From: Trichopria drosophilae
Lineage: Eukaryota; Arthropoda; Insecta; Hymenoptera; Diapriidae
Assembly (NCBI GenBank): GCA_030407085.1
Contig: JAQOWT010000010.1
Location: forward strand, 85,001-149,000
DNA length: 64,000 bases
Reading direction: 5' to 3'
In this document: positions 42,060 through 54,604 of the stretch, one piece after another
Layout: each line of letters opens with the position of its first letter
Position numbering within the stretch: position 1 is the stretch's first letter
Notes under the pieces: model-generated
Databases searched by the model: none
What the model was told of the DNA's origin: nothing
The model's input: the letters and a program-made list of their open reading frames with translations, nothing else
Program-made: the position numbers and the translations under genes

Positions 42060-45000
42060 ATGCCAAAAAGGCCCTTGCTTCTAGAAGATTATGCGCCTAT
42101 CACACGAAGACGTATTTTACGACGTCTAGAACAGGTCTCTTCCAGCGATGACAACTCTTCCAGCGAATCGAATGATTCCCGGTAAATATGATAAGCTAAT
42201 TAAAATTATTGTGTAAGTATGTAATATTTTAAAATGTTGGATCCTTACAAATGCTATTTTACTGAAAGGGTTTACTATGAAAATTTCCGCGCATGGTATT
42301 ACTGTAAATTTGTTTTTAGACACGATCGAAATTTCATGGACGACGATCTAAGTTCTAGTAGCGAAAGTTCCCTAGAAATTAGGAACGTCGAGGTTGTCGA
42401 TTACGATGATGATTTTGTGGACTGCCACACAGAAAATGTTGCACACGATACACTGGACCACGAAACTGATAGTTCAAGTTTTCGTTCAGATGACGAAGAA
42501 ACAGATAGAAATGCAGACGAGAATTCAATCCAAGATGAGGATGAAGATACAGGTAAATTACTTGTGAATATTAATTATAATGTCTCAAAACAAATTAAAA
42601 TACACTCTGAAAATTTCATATTTTTATTAATTATAATTCTACTTAATTTATAATATTTTGGTTGGAATGCATTCCAAAACTACATGTTGTAGAATTTCAA
42701 ACTCCATTTAGTATTTTATTTTTGGAATAGATAATGTGCGAGAGACATGGAATAAAAAGCGGGAAAATTTGTCATCGATCTTTGGCAGTTACCAGTCATC
42801 TTTCTAATAACGTTTTTCCCGAAAATATTTGTTATTATATTAACAAGCAAATTAGTCATTCTAGATAAATTATATTTCAAAGAATTACTAAAAAATAAAT
42901 ACAGAAATTGTAAATATTCAATTTTCAGGTTTGAGATGAGGTTATATGATGGATTTCAGGTTATATAACCTCTGTATTTATTTTTACTTGCTTTCTAAGA
43001 TCTGCCTTCCCGCAGATCTGATAAAAAATCACTCATTCGGCGTTAAATAAATTTCAAAATTGTTTCTTAAATAAAAAATCCGGTGAAGGAGCGTTTCGTG
43101 GTAAATTTTTTAAAAGAAATTCGTTACTTACTATTTGAAATATTTTCACGATATACTACTAATTTTATTTGCTCATTGTCTTTATTATCGACATCGTCCA
43201 GAGTCTGACACCATGAAGGTGCAAAAACGCAACACTGTATTGAAAAGAATACTTATTAATATGAATTTGAGGCTAAGAAACATTATTTGTGTTGTAAATT
43301 CATTTTGGTCACGGGGTTATACGGTTGACACGAAATAGCTCATATATACACTATATGATATGTATATAATAGTAACAAGTATTTTTAGTGCATTTCTTAT
43401 AAAGTTCTGCGAAAGGAGATATCGTTTCTTCGATGATTTTTAAATGCACTGGGCCCAGTTAGAGCAAAAACAAACAATTTTCGGTCAAGTTATTCCATTT
43501 CGAACTTTGATAATTTTAACTTAAAAAATGCCAAGCTTCTAAAATATCTCTTTTAGTTTACAATATCTCTGTTGGATTGTTCTCTAAAAGTATGTATCAC
43601 AGATTTTCGAATCCCTTACGGTTTTCTAACAATAACCACCAGATGAATTTCAAGTGATCAGTTTTAGACGAGATAATGCATTACGTAAGGACTTTTTTAA
43701 AAATAAATTTAGGTTAATTTTTAATTAATAAAAAAAAATAAAGCTAGGAATTACGACATTTCACGCGGAAGTTTATTTCGTAATAAATTATGATGTGCTT
43801 TTTGCGAACATTTGCTTTGTCCCTCCCTATTATATATTATACTATCTAAAAATAGATTTTTAAAATAAATGAGCGAGGGGTTTCTCACTTGAGAAATCCC
43901 AGATTTCCTAATTTTGAACTATGGAAATCTGCAGAAATCTGACAGAAGTTATATAGAAATAAAATTGGAAATCTTATAAAAGTTTTTCGAGTGTCACGTA
44001 CTCACACCAACTCGTATTGACTCGCGCAATAGAACTGTTTCCATTCTACTATGAAAATACGTGCGTTTTTTTTTCGACAATTTATTACAGACAACTCGTG
44101 GGATGGATAAATATGAAATAGTGTGTACTAATAGAACACATTTTTTCATGCGAAGAAGTGCATGCATTTTCCTGTGTGCTTTTCTACTAGACTCACTCGG
44201 CATAACAATCTGTATGATTTGTAAAGACGGTCTTTAACGTTTTTGTAATATACCATATTATTACAGATGAAGCTTATGATGATGCATCGTCCGATGGTGA
44301 TGAAGATTTTCAATTCCCCGGAAACAAGGACGATGATGAGCCTCTCTACGAAGGTGCAAGAATCACTACAGCCGAGAGTCTGCTCAGTATAATAACATTT
44401 TCCTTGCGGCACAACGTCACAGGCGTATTACTTAATGACCTCCTAAATTTAATTGAACTGCATTGTCCACCTGACAACAAATGCAATACATCCATATACA
44501 AGATACAGAAGTACTTATCTCACCTGCGTACTCCTCTAATACGACACTTTTATTGTACCCACTGCTATCGCCAAGTAGAGACTGAAAATTCAATTTGTGA
44601 ATTTAAGCATTCAAAACCGCCATCTGTTTCGTACTTTATCGAAGTGCCATTGAAAAACCAGTTGGAATCATTGTATAAACGGCCTGGATTTTACGATCAT
44701 CTACAACATCGATTTAATAGAAATAACGCGAATAGTAATTTAGAAGACATTTATGACGGCAAAATTTATACAGAACTTAGTAGTAACGGTAAAATACTGT
44801 CTGATCCTTCAAACATTTCGTTTACATGGTACTCGGATGGGATAACTATTTTTAAGTCATCGAAATTCAGTGTTTGGCCTTATTTTTGGTTGTCAATGAA
44901 TTACCTTATGCAGAGAGATTCAAGTGCGAGAATGTACTGTTGGTTGGACTATGGTTTGGATCCGAAAAACCACATCCAAATTTATACTTGAAACCCCTTC

Positions 45001-46538
45001 GCATCAGTACGATGGAATTAAGTGACGGTATCAGCGTAAGCCTTCCACATAATAACGAGCTACTAACTGTAAAAGGTTCCATAATTTATGGCACATGTGA
45101 TCAACCAGCTAAAGCTACTTTCTTGAATGTGAAACTATACAATGGATCGTTTGGATGTCAAATTTGCAAAATTCCCGGTAAACGGTTACCGGAGAGAGTT
45201 CAGGTGTATCCTTACGAAATTCATGAATTACGCACGACTAACGAAACTCGGTACCATGCTGAACTTGCCCATAATAGTGATATACCAGTTTGCGGTGTAA
45301 AAGGCCGTACTATCCTATCAGATATTGTTTATGATTACGTAAGGACAACTGCCATAGATTCGATGCATTGTATTTTTGAGGGAGTAGTAAAAAGCACACT
45401 ACTGAAATTGTGGTTTGATCCGAAATTTTCACAACAACCTTTTTCTATGTTTGGTCTTATTGAAATTGTTGACAAGAGGCTGCTTTCACTAAAACCTCCA
45501 TCTCACATTCAAAGACTTGCGCGATCGATAAGAGATTTACCTTATTGGAAAGGGAATGAGTGTAAAGCATGGTTTTTCTATTATTCACTGCCCATATTAA
45601 TTGACATCATGAGTAAGGAATATTTCGATCATTATCAATTACTTGTATTGGGTGTCTCATTGCTTTATGGATCCAGCATAACTCCTGATTCAATTGATAT
45701 TGCAAATCGAGCATTACACGAGTTCGTTCGAAGATTTGCATTATTATATGGCGAGAGGTACATGAGTAGCAATATTCATTTACTTACACATTTGTCAGAT
45801 GACGTGAAAAAGTTTGGACCAGCTTGGACTCTTTCATGCTTTTCGTTTGAAAGTTTAAACGGAAAAATAAAAAAATTTGTACACGGAAGTAAGTGCGCTC
45901 AACTACAAATTTATTCGACAACCGCATTATATTTAATTATTTCAACTCTAAGTCATGAAAAGTTTATTGAAGGAAGTCCGGCAAAATTATTTTGTGATAA
46001 ATTAACATACAAAAATAGAAGAATGAAACGCCATTTTATATCGCATGATGCATACGCTATTGGTAAACTGACACGTATTCAGGACTTACCCGAACACGTG
46101 CGGGAAGCGTTACAAAATGGAGAAATGGAAGGAAATGTTTATCATACTTTTAGTAAATTTTACAAATCTAAATTATTATACACATCTGAAGAGTACTGCA
46201 CAAAATTACGCACAAATAACTCGTATGCTAAATTTCGTTACAGAAATACTGATTGCGTAGGTGTTATTGAGATGTTCATCAGGATAGCAAACTGTCCATG
46301 CGAAAACTTATGCAAATGCGATGCATCTTACTGTGCAATTTTAAGAAAATGCAATATTAATATCATTTCTTCAACATGTATTAATAATAGTTCCGTACCT
46401 CACGTTTATAAAATAAATGAAATTGAGGATGTTCCTATTGCCATTACTATCAATAATTTAATTTCGGTTTGTTTTTACCTAAAAATTGATGATATAACCT
46501 TCATTGCGCAATTAATTAATTTAGAAGAATTCGAATAA
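42060..46538 (+). pseudogene. Tnp2/Transposase_21-like transposase, copy 2 (one frameshift)
   Basis: Exons 42060-42181, 42320-42552 and 44267-46538. It is as in copy 1 but without the TAG: the codon is CAG at 44659-44661, so the first exon-3 segment runs on through YSDGITIFKSSKFSVWP. The one-base deletion near 44879 is shared with copy 1 and so predates the duplication. Replacements relative to copy 1 include PYESLNG to SFESLNG and ID to CD near the C-terminal third. The exon 1 donor is GTAAAT here against GTACAT in copy 1. This is the better-preserved copy; restoring full function would need only the one shared base. Confidence 0.75.
42553..44266 (+). other. Large intron 2 of the transposase gene, copy 2
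   Basis: Same content as the copy 1 intron with scattered substitutions; AAATAAATACA-bounded MITE-like stretch at about 42890-42990. No gene. Confidence 0.6.
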
Positions 46539-47919
46539 TGATTTTTGGAAATAAAATTTTCCAACGAAATATGAACAGATCTTCCTTCAAGTACTGATCG
46601 ATATTTTAATATAGAAATATTCCAGTATCATGATATGGTATGTTGAATGATAATGATGAGCATTATTACTTCCGTGAATTATTTTTTTCAAACTTTCACT
46701 TAAACGGACTTTCATATAAACTTTCAAAAGAAAAAAAACAAAATCGTCCATAAGGATTAAAATTTGTTTACATTTTCTAGTGGTTGAATCAAATTATAGA
46801 TATTATTAGTAACATGTTTTATGTCGTAAATTTTTTGTAATGCATAATCAACGAGGAAATGATTTTGGCCAAGTTCTGTTGCTAGGAAGTACTCAAAAAT
46901 AAATGTAGAAATTATGAATTGAATAGCAAGTTAGAGACACCGGTTATATGAGAGCTATAACCCGCTACTTAATTCAAATATTTAATTCAGTATTTATTTT
47001 TATAAAATAAAGTAGGCCCGTTTATCTTCATTTTAGCAACCTTTTGAAAGAGAGCAAAAAAAAATTTGTTTGTTCTCTCTTTCGATACCCACCGGTTACG
47101 TTTTTTAATTCGCAATTTTTATTTTTTTAAAGCACCCTTATATATTATATACATGGGAACGCCAAACACTGAATCTTGATAAATTAAAAATATCGAAATT
47201 ATGTAAGTGAAATAAATCAGAACCATTTTTTAATACATTTTTTTTTATAAGCGTTGTTATCAAGAAAATCTTCGTAATTAATATACATATGACAAATCCT
47301 TCCAATTATCATCTCCAGACTTTTCATTGATAAATTTTAGATTTAGCTGCAAGTTGTACGATGAAAACATGATAAGCAGAGAGTTTATCGAATAAAGGAT
47401 AACATCCTAAACCTTCGATATAGTTTAGGTCGAATATTGTCCAAATTACTATATTTTTATCACTTCTTACAAAAAAAAAATCGGTAAAAGCAAAATTAAG
47501 AAATTTTATACATAAAGTTTCCCACTTGGCATGAAATGCTCTATACGCAGAATCGAAGGTGAACTCGCAGCTAAAACTAAAATTTGATGCTGAAAAGTGT
47601 AGACAATAATTGGGAAAATCTGCCGTATGACTCTTTATTTCTATTAAAGCGATGATGAAATTCACCGCACTTTCATAATTTTTAAATACGCAGTTAGTGG
47701 AATTTTGATAAAAAATGCATGAATTTTCATGATTTGAGCATGATCCGTGAATAATACATCTATTTGTAATATACTGTATACGTTATACTTAGAGAGCCTA
47801 ATAATGCAAATTGTACATATATATATATATACATATGTAAATAAACATACTTCAACCGTCGTTTGAAAAAATTCTGAAAAGATTAATTATATTTCATTTT
47901 TCAAGATTACGTACCCTGA
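46539..47919. other. Downstream region of transposase copy 2
   Basis: No supported gene. On the minus strand 47324-47665 stays open for 113 codons thanks to one extra A/T relative to copy 1. The composition looks protein-like (SCEFTFDSAYRAFHAKWETL) but I recognise no family. Confidence 0.4.
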
Positions 47920-48046
47920 CCCTGGTAGCAAAAGAGCAGATTCGGAAGCAGAAAACTGCACTTCTGATGCAATTCTGATCATCTGACAGCAGAATTGCGC
48001 CAGAAATCTTGATTTTTGCTTACGAATCTGCCGTTGTGCTACCAGG
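47920..48046. mobile_element. MITE with CCCTGGTAG termini, copy 2
   Basis: Same palindrome as 11038-11154 with a 10-bp insertion (AAGCAGAAAA) after GATTCGG. Confidence 0.7.
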
Positions 48047-48201
48047 ATACTAATTCTCGTTGCAGTTCGGATCGCTCATGATCACAATCGTTCCCTCATG
48101 TTGTCTTACTTTGCTGACTCCGCACTCCGCAAATTTGTAGATGGGTTTTCACAATATCATATGTTTCATTTATTACTTCAATTTTTCCCATATTCATATT
48201 T

Positions 48202-48766
48202 AATTTTTGGAAAACCCTACTGAATAATATCTCCTGCACCTACAAATCCATTATTTCCTAAACGACATTACGGACGAATCTTTCCCATACTATAAAATAG
48301 GAAAAATTACAATATAGTGTTTCCCATACTGCTAGGTATTACGTTATGAATAATGGCAAACAAAACTCGTCAAATGGCCTCTTCCACACAGTCCCTCATA
48401 TAAATATCAGGAGAGATATTTTCTACTGGAAAGACTAATCTCTCCCATACTCTGGAATACCGAAAATTCTAATACAGTATCTCCCATACTGTTGCATAGT
48501 ACAGCATAAATGATGGAATTAAAAAATCGTTAAATCGTTTCTCCCAAGCTGTGTCTCTTGTAAATTTCATAGGCTATAGCACAATCTCTCCCAGACTCAA
48601 ACACTATTGGGCAGATATGCTCCCATACCTCGTGACATAGTTTGACCCATAGTATGAATGACCGCTAGGGAGACTAATGAAATTGTCTCTCCCATACCAT
48701 TACTACACACTCTCCCAGATTCTCTCCCAGATTCACATCCCATAGTCTCTCCAGACCATTTTTTTT
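48202..48766. repeat. Inverted-repeat block R, copy 2
   Basis: Matches 11310-11874: CTCCCATAC words, ending CTCTCCAGACCA and T8. In the reading where 22456-48766 is one transposon, this is its right end and 22456-22862 its left end, with the TGGTCTGGAGAGAC sequence outermost on both sides. Confidence 0.8.
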
Positions 48767-49380
48767 ACGCGGGATGATAAAGACCAAAGATGGAATACAG
48801 GTTGTAATTGATGAATTAACTAAAATTTCGAGACCTAGAAGCGATCATCCTCGAAGCTTATTCAAATTTTTTAATGAGAGAATATTTCTTTGTATATCCT
48901 CAACAATATTGCATCATACTGACCTTAGAAGAAACTTCAGAGGTAGCGGAAATGGATTTCCCAACTATATAATAAATACGTTCTATTTGCTAACACAAAG
49001 TTTACATTCTCATCCATTTCAAGTGCAATCATGGGCAGATTTTAAATGTCTAGACACAGCCCATAATGTGCATATAATATATCATTAACTTATCTCTCGG
49101 GATTAAAAATCGGGTCTCAGAACTGTTCCAGACAGTATTGCCTATATTGGAAAGGGTCTAATATGTTCATGTATGAATTACTAGAGATGCCTTCTATAGA
49201 TAAACACGCATTTTACAATCTCAATTTGGGCACAGGTAGACTATATGCCCGGATGCCCCGGATAATATCCTGCAGCCAGTGCTTGAAGAGGAATGTCGGA
49301 TGTTTTCAGTATTTACTTAACAAATTTTTCGAGTAATAATGGATTTACTGTCTTACTTAAGATTTATTCAAATTGGTTCA
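48767..49380. other. Spacer with the unrecognised open frame and a copy-specific replacement
   Basis: Holds the 104-codon open frame 48774-49088. From about 49217 to 49360 copy 2 has sequence absent from copy 1, including CAATCTCAATTTGGGCACAG and GGATGCCCCGGATAATATCC. In copy 1, 12327-12342 is the reverse complement of 49343-49358. Confidence 0.6.
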
Positions 49381-51281
49381 TTAACCCTTATTGCATAATT
49401 TGTACGCAGATTTCAGCATCGTTTTAATTATACAATAAAATTTGTTTAAAAATGGAAACATCTATATTCGAGAAGTCTTGATGTCGCTCTTTCGTTTGTC
49501 GCTACTGCAATTTTCGAGAAATGACGTTTACCACATTTTTTTACAAAAATATTGAAAAAAACGCGATCTTTTAGGCACCTTTTTTTGTGTAAATGAATTT
49601 TTAACTACAATACCGGTTTCAGATCTTCTTATAACTTATCAGAAACGTGTTCCCGATTGTTTTACTTCAAAATTATATATTCACGTATTTTCATTTATTT
49701 TGTTTTTCATTTCAAAATGGCGTCTGAAGTTTGAAAATTTTTGAAATTGTTGAAATTGGTATTATTTTGAATCTGCAAGGTTTTTTTTGTAGTAAAATCG
49801 TATAAATAAGTTATTACGAGTTTTTTTATGGCCTATTTTGATTTATGGAAGCAGTAATATCCCATAGATTGTTAATTAGCAAAGTTTCACAACTATTTTG
49901 GTTGTAATAGAACTCGAAACTAGATGCCTTCGACCCGGGTGCCTACAATTTTGGATAAATTCGTATTGCAGTTCCCTGACGAAAGGCTGATGCTTCCGGG
50001 AATATTCCCTTTTTAACACTGCCAGGAAAGAAGGCGGCAGAGGGTAGTTCTAGCATCGTTAGGTTCGAGTAGTTTCTATACATATATTGTAACAATATCT
50101 TGTTCCTTAAATAGGGCCAATGAATGGACGGTTAAGCATTTTTCACACGTTGATCGATTGTAACTTTTGAATTCTTTTATGAAAATTTAATTATGATACC
50201 ATCATTAGAATCGTTAGACTCTGCTCTTCATGACCGTGTAGTTCAACCTTTGATTTTATTTAATTATTAACCTCCTCTTCATACGTTTTTAAAAAAATCC
50301 GCTAAACCCCAATGAATAGACGGGTTAAATCAAATGGAACGTTTTCAGTACCAGTTTTGGATGGCTTTAAAACTTTGCTTTGATTTTACAAAATAATAAA
50401 CACTGGAAGATCAATAGTACTGTAAATATTGTTTTGAATGTTCAAAGAACATAAAAATATGTATTTAGTTGCATGTTGTGCATCATACATTCATAAGAAA
50501 TAGAAAAATGTAGAAAATCGTCCATTCATTGGTAGCCGTCCATTCATTGGCATATTCACCATATATTAAAATTGAATTACTTCGGTTTCCATTTTGTCGC
50601 GAGATATCGCGTATACAACATTTTGCCCACGCACGGACGGACGGACGGACGTACAACCTAACGGACACCAATTTTTTTATTGTTGCTTTGGGTTCCTTAG
50701 GGCCTGAAACATCGACATTTGATGAAAAACTATAGGGTAATTTTTTGGCGGGAACTGACCAAATTCAATACTTCGCCAGACCTATTGTCTGGGTCGAAGT
50801 AATACACATATTTCTAATGGACACATACCATTCACTATCTTGAAATTTGATTTTATGGGATATAACTGCTACCGTAAATCAAAATAAATAATGCAAAACT
50901 CGTAACAACTTATTTATACGATTTTACTACAAAGAAATGTTTATGCCATTTTGAAATGAAAAACGAAATAAATAATAATATGTTCATGTAAAATTTTGAA
51001 GTAAAACAATCGGGAACACGTTTGTGATAGATTAGAAGGTGATCTGAAATCGGTATCAAAGTTAAAAATGTGATTGAAAAATCGCGTTTGTTTTTAAAAA
51101 ATTTTTGTAAAAAAATGTGGTCAACGTCATTTCTTGAAAGTTTCAGTAGCGCCAATCGAAAAAGCGATCTGTAAACTAGTCGGATATGGATGTTTCCATT
51201 TTTGAAAAATGTTTGTCGTATTAATAAAATGATGCTGAAATCCGTGTGCAAATTTTACACATTTGGAACTTAAAAGGTTAA
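49381..51281. mobile_element. Foldback element with TTAACC termini, copy 2
   Basis: Same structure as 12371-14262, arms about 49381-49860 and 50840-51281. It carries a small TTGAAATTG duplication near 49740 and the same AATGAATGGACGG motifs in the loop. Confidence 0.7.
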
Positions 51282-52867
51282 TTATTTATTCGTAAATCCG
51301 ACATATAGCAGTATTCGCTATGTCTATTTAAAAAAGTCTTCTACCAATCATCAAACCTAATAAAGCTTCGATGACTTTTTCTATATTTCAACATCGAAAG
51401 CAACTCATGTAAGAGTAATTTCACAGATTTGTTTACTTTTAAACTCGGTAAAAGTTGAAAAAAATTGATGGCACACCTACGGTATGACATTTATCTCAAA
51501 GTAGGATGTATATATGAACCCTTAAAATCGTGACGTGCATAATTTTTCAGCAGACTTATCGAAGGAAATCAAACTTTTTACTTTTTATTTCAACTGCTTA
51601 GGAAAATAACATACAAATATAATATAAATTATTTCTTAAATGAGTAAATGTACTTAATAACAAAAATATAATAATATATAAAGTATTATGAATAACTTGG
51701 CCGATAAACGTTTATTTTTGGTTTTAACAATTTAATAGAAATATACATCTGTTTTCGTTTCGAAAAGATTAGGAAAATGGATTTATTTAATATTTCGGGA
51801 ATTTTTGCCCAACATCATAATTTTTTAAAGATAATAAATATTTTACAATACTGTAATTCATTGTATATCATAGAAAACGATCTTATTAAAGTTTTTACAA
51901 AAACATTCGTTTGCGTGTTTCATTTTACTTAATATTCCTCGATTACGCCCAGTTTGCGTTATTTTATTAAAACATCAATTACCTATTGCGACCACAATCA
52001 ATGTACCTGGTTAAAAGAAATTGATAAAATATTTGTTTTGACATTTTTTTTCGCGAATAAACAAAAATACTGAAATAGCAATGTGATTTTCAGTTAAAAA
52101 AAACTCGAAATTTTTCTATGACTTTGCATACTTTTTCAAAATTTTGCAATGTTGAAAATGAAGAAAAGTGTTTTAAAAATTCTGAAAAAATTTGAGCGTA
52201 TTCTTTGATCAATTCTAAGGTCTTTTTGTTCAACGACATTTTTTCGAAAGCCTATCATTTTCGAATAAAAAATGCAGGTGCTTTTCGCAGTTCTTTTCGT
52301 GTTTGAGCCGCCATTTTGTCAGTTTTCTACTTTATTTTCAAAATGCTATCATGCACATTTTATAGCTAAAGGACTAAGGACACGATATTTTCACCGATCA
52401 GTGATCTCCCTAACCGTTTCCAATGAGAAAAGGCCGAATAAAAAATATTTGTCAGTGAAAAAACTTTTTTGGAATGGGCTCGATTGATTTTTTAACAGCA
52501 GATTCGGATAGATCGATCAATTTTACGTCGAAAATGTTTCGTCTACAATTTTTTGAATTGGTTTTTAATGTCAAGAAATATTCCGAAAATCTTGGTGAAA
52601 TTTGTTTCCTCTTGGGCGTTAATGGGTTAAGAAAGATAGAAACAGTCTTAATTTTTTTATAGCACTAAGATGTAAAGATTTCTATATACGAGTAGCCCTT
52701 AATTATAGTAAAATTTTGTCACATTATGCTTAAAGAGTGATTGTTTATAACTAGCAACCCAGTAATCAATAATGAATGCATACGTATTCAACATTGCGGA
52801 TTCAAAACTATCTAAGCGTATTCATTTCAATGAGAAAAGTTTTCTTTCAAAAAATAAACTTTGAATA
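51282..52867. other. Intergenic AT-rich DNA with a half foldback element, copy 2
   Basis: As 14263-15846, with the solo foldback arm ending TTAATGGGTTAA at about 52619-52630. No gene. Confidence 0.5.
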
Positions 52868-52975
52868 CCCTGGTAGAAATCTGTCCAGTTTTTTGTTACA
52901 TTGCCCAGTTTCCCTATACCTTTAACACGGGCAATACAGAAACTGGCCAAAAACTGGACTCATTTTCTACCAGGG
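52868..52975. mobile_element. 108-bp MITE with TA duplication, copy 2
   Basis: Identical in layout to 15847-15954: CCCTGGTAGAAA ends, TA on both sides. Confidence 0.85.
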
Positions 52976-53339
52976 TATATCTGTTTTTATTTGTATTCTT
53001 ATACTGCTTCCGATTGTATTCGTAATTGTGTTCGTAAAATTGAATACAGATGGATTTCTTTCTTCGGAATTCAATCCATTTGAATACATATTTACGGAGT
53101 CAAAGTATGAATTCAAAATGAACTGAAATTCTCAATCCAATCCTATCCAATCTCGATTGCTGGGAATATATAGAAAATTATGAAATTTTACATCTAACTG
53201 TATTTTGTCCAAAACTCTTCATGAATTAATACTCGAAAGGGTGAGGATAAGTCGTTTTAAAACGGCGTTTTGCAAAGTTATTTCAAAAATAAGCTGTTGC
53301 CCCATAAATTTTTATGATTTTATCACCTTTTTGAAGTCC

Positions 53340-53583
53340 CTCTTACGCCCACAGATGGCTCGGAATCGGCAACCGACCAATCAGCGCCGTGTCCTACTGC
53401 GCATGCTCCTTTCACTATGACCACTTACATCAAAATTTGTTAAAACTAAGTGGGTTCGGAAAATTTGGTCAGTTTGGTGACGAGCGTTCCGGCAGGCAGA
53501 ACAGAAGAAATTGGAGAGGACGCCACGATCGATTTTGACCTCCAAGCATTTGCGAGCCTCCTTTGCTGACAATCAGGGACGAA
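53340..53583 (+). promoter_or_regulatory. Symplekin promoter and 5' UTR, copy 2
   Basis: CCAAT box at 53377-53381 and TGCGCATGC at 53398-53406; one base fewer between them than in copy 1. Otherwise unchanged, so both copies could be transcribed. Confidence 0.5.
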
Positions 53584-54604
53584 ATGGATCCTCGAATACA
53601 AAAACTTGCCGAGCCCGAAAAAATTAGCGCCGATTTGGTAAGTACCACATAACCTCAAATTTTAACGAATTTGCATATTTTTATAAAGCAGATGCATTTC
53701 TTGCTTTATGCAATTTATCTTTACAAGAAAAATTACAATTGTTATTGAATAAATATTAGCAAATTTATTAAAAATAAAGAACCCACTTACAAATCCTAAT
53801 TGACAGTAGAAACTATGGTGTCGGCTGTTCCGACAATTGTTGTCAACATACGTATTGAGTGATAAACAATCGAAGATTTTATTTATTTAATGTAATGCTG
53901 GGTTTGTTAAAACCAGCTTGTGAATAAACAAATGGATCAAGTTAATAATAATGTGATTTTTAATAACTGGTAGTAATGTACATTTATTAACAAACTTTTT
54001 TAAATTTCAGATTGTAGAGTGGTTAAATGAGGCCCAGATTAATAGTAATGATGCTATTAAAGTCCAAAATTTGTGCAAAGCACAAGAAATAGTGGTGAAT
54101 AAAGAGCCACATCTCTTAAATGCCTATTTGGATGAAATTTTACAATTCGCGGTTGACAGAAGTTCAGAAGTTCGAAAGACTATCGCTGCTTTCATCGAAG
54201 ATGCTGGGTAAGTCTATTTTATTGGTTACTTTTTAAACATTCATTTTGTACTTGATTTAAAATGTTAAAATATAATTGTTTACATTTTCTTCTAGGAAAA
54301 AGTATCCTGCAGTTATTCCTCGGGTAACGTCAATTCTTTTAAGACTGATTGCGGATAAGTTACCAGTTGTATCAAAACGGGCTGTACGAACTAGTGGACG
54401 AATCCTTAGAACTGCATTAAAATGGGCTGCAAGCGCGCCAGTTGTAACTCCAGAAATGGAAATCGCTTGGACCCAAATCAGTACTATCAAAATTCAAATT
54501 ATGAACATGATAGATAGCGACAATGATGGGTAAGTAATATGCTCAATTTTATTTTCACCAATCTTAATATCTTTATAATTTCACTATATTTACAATTATC
54601 TTTT

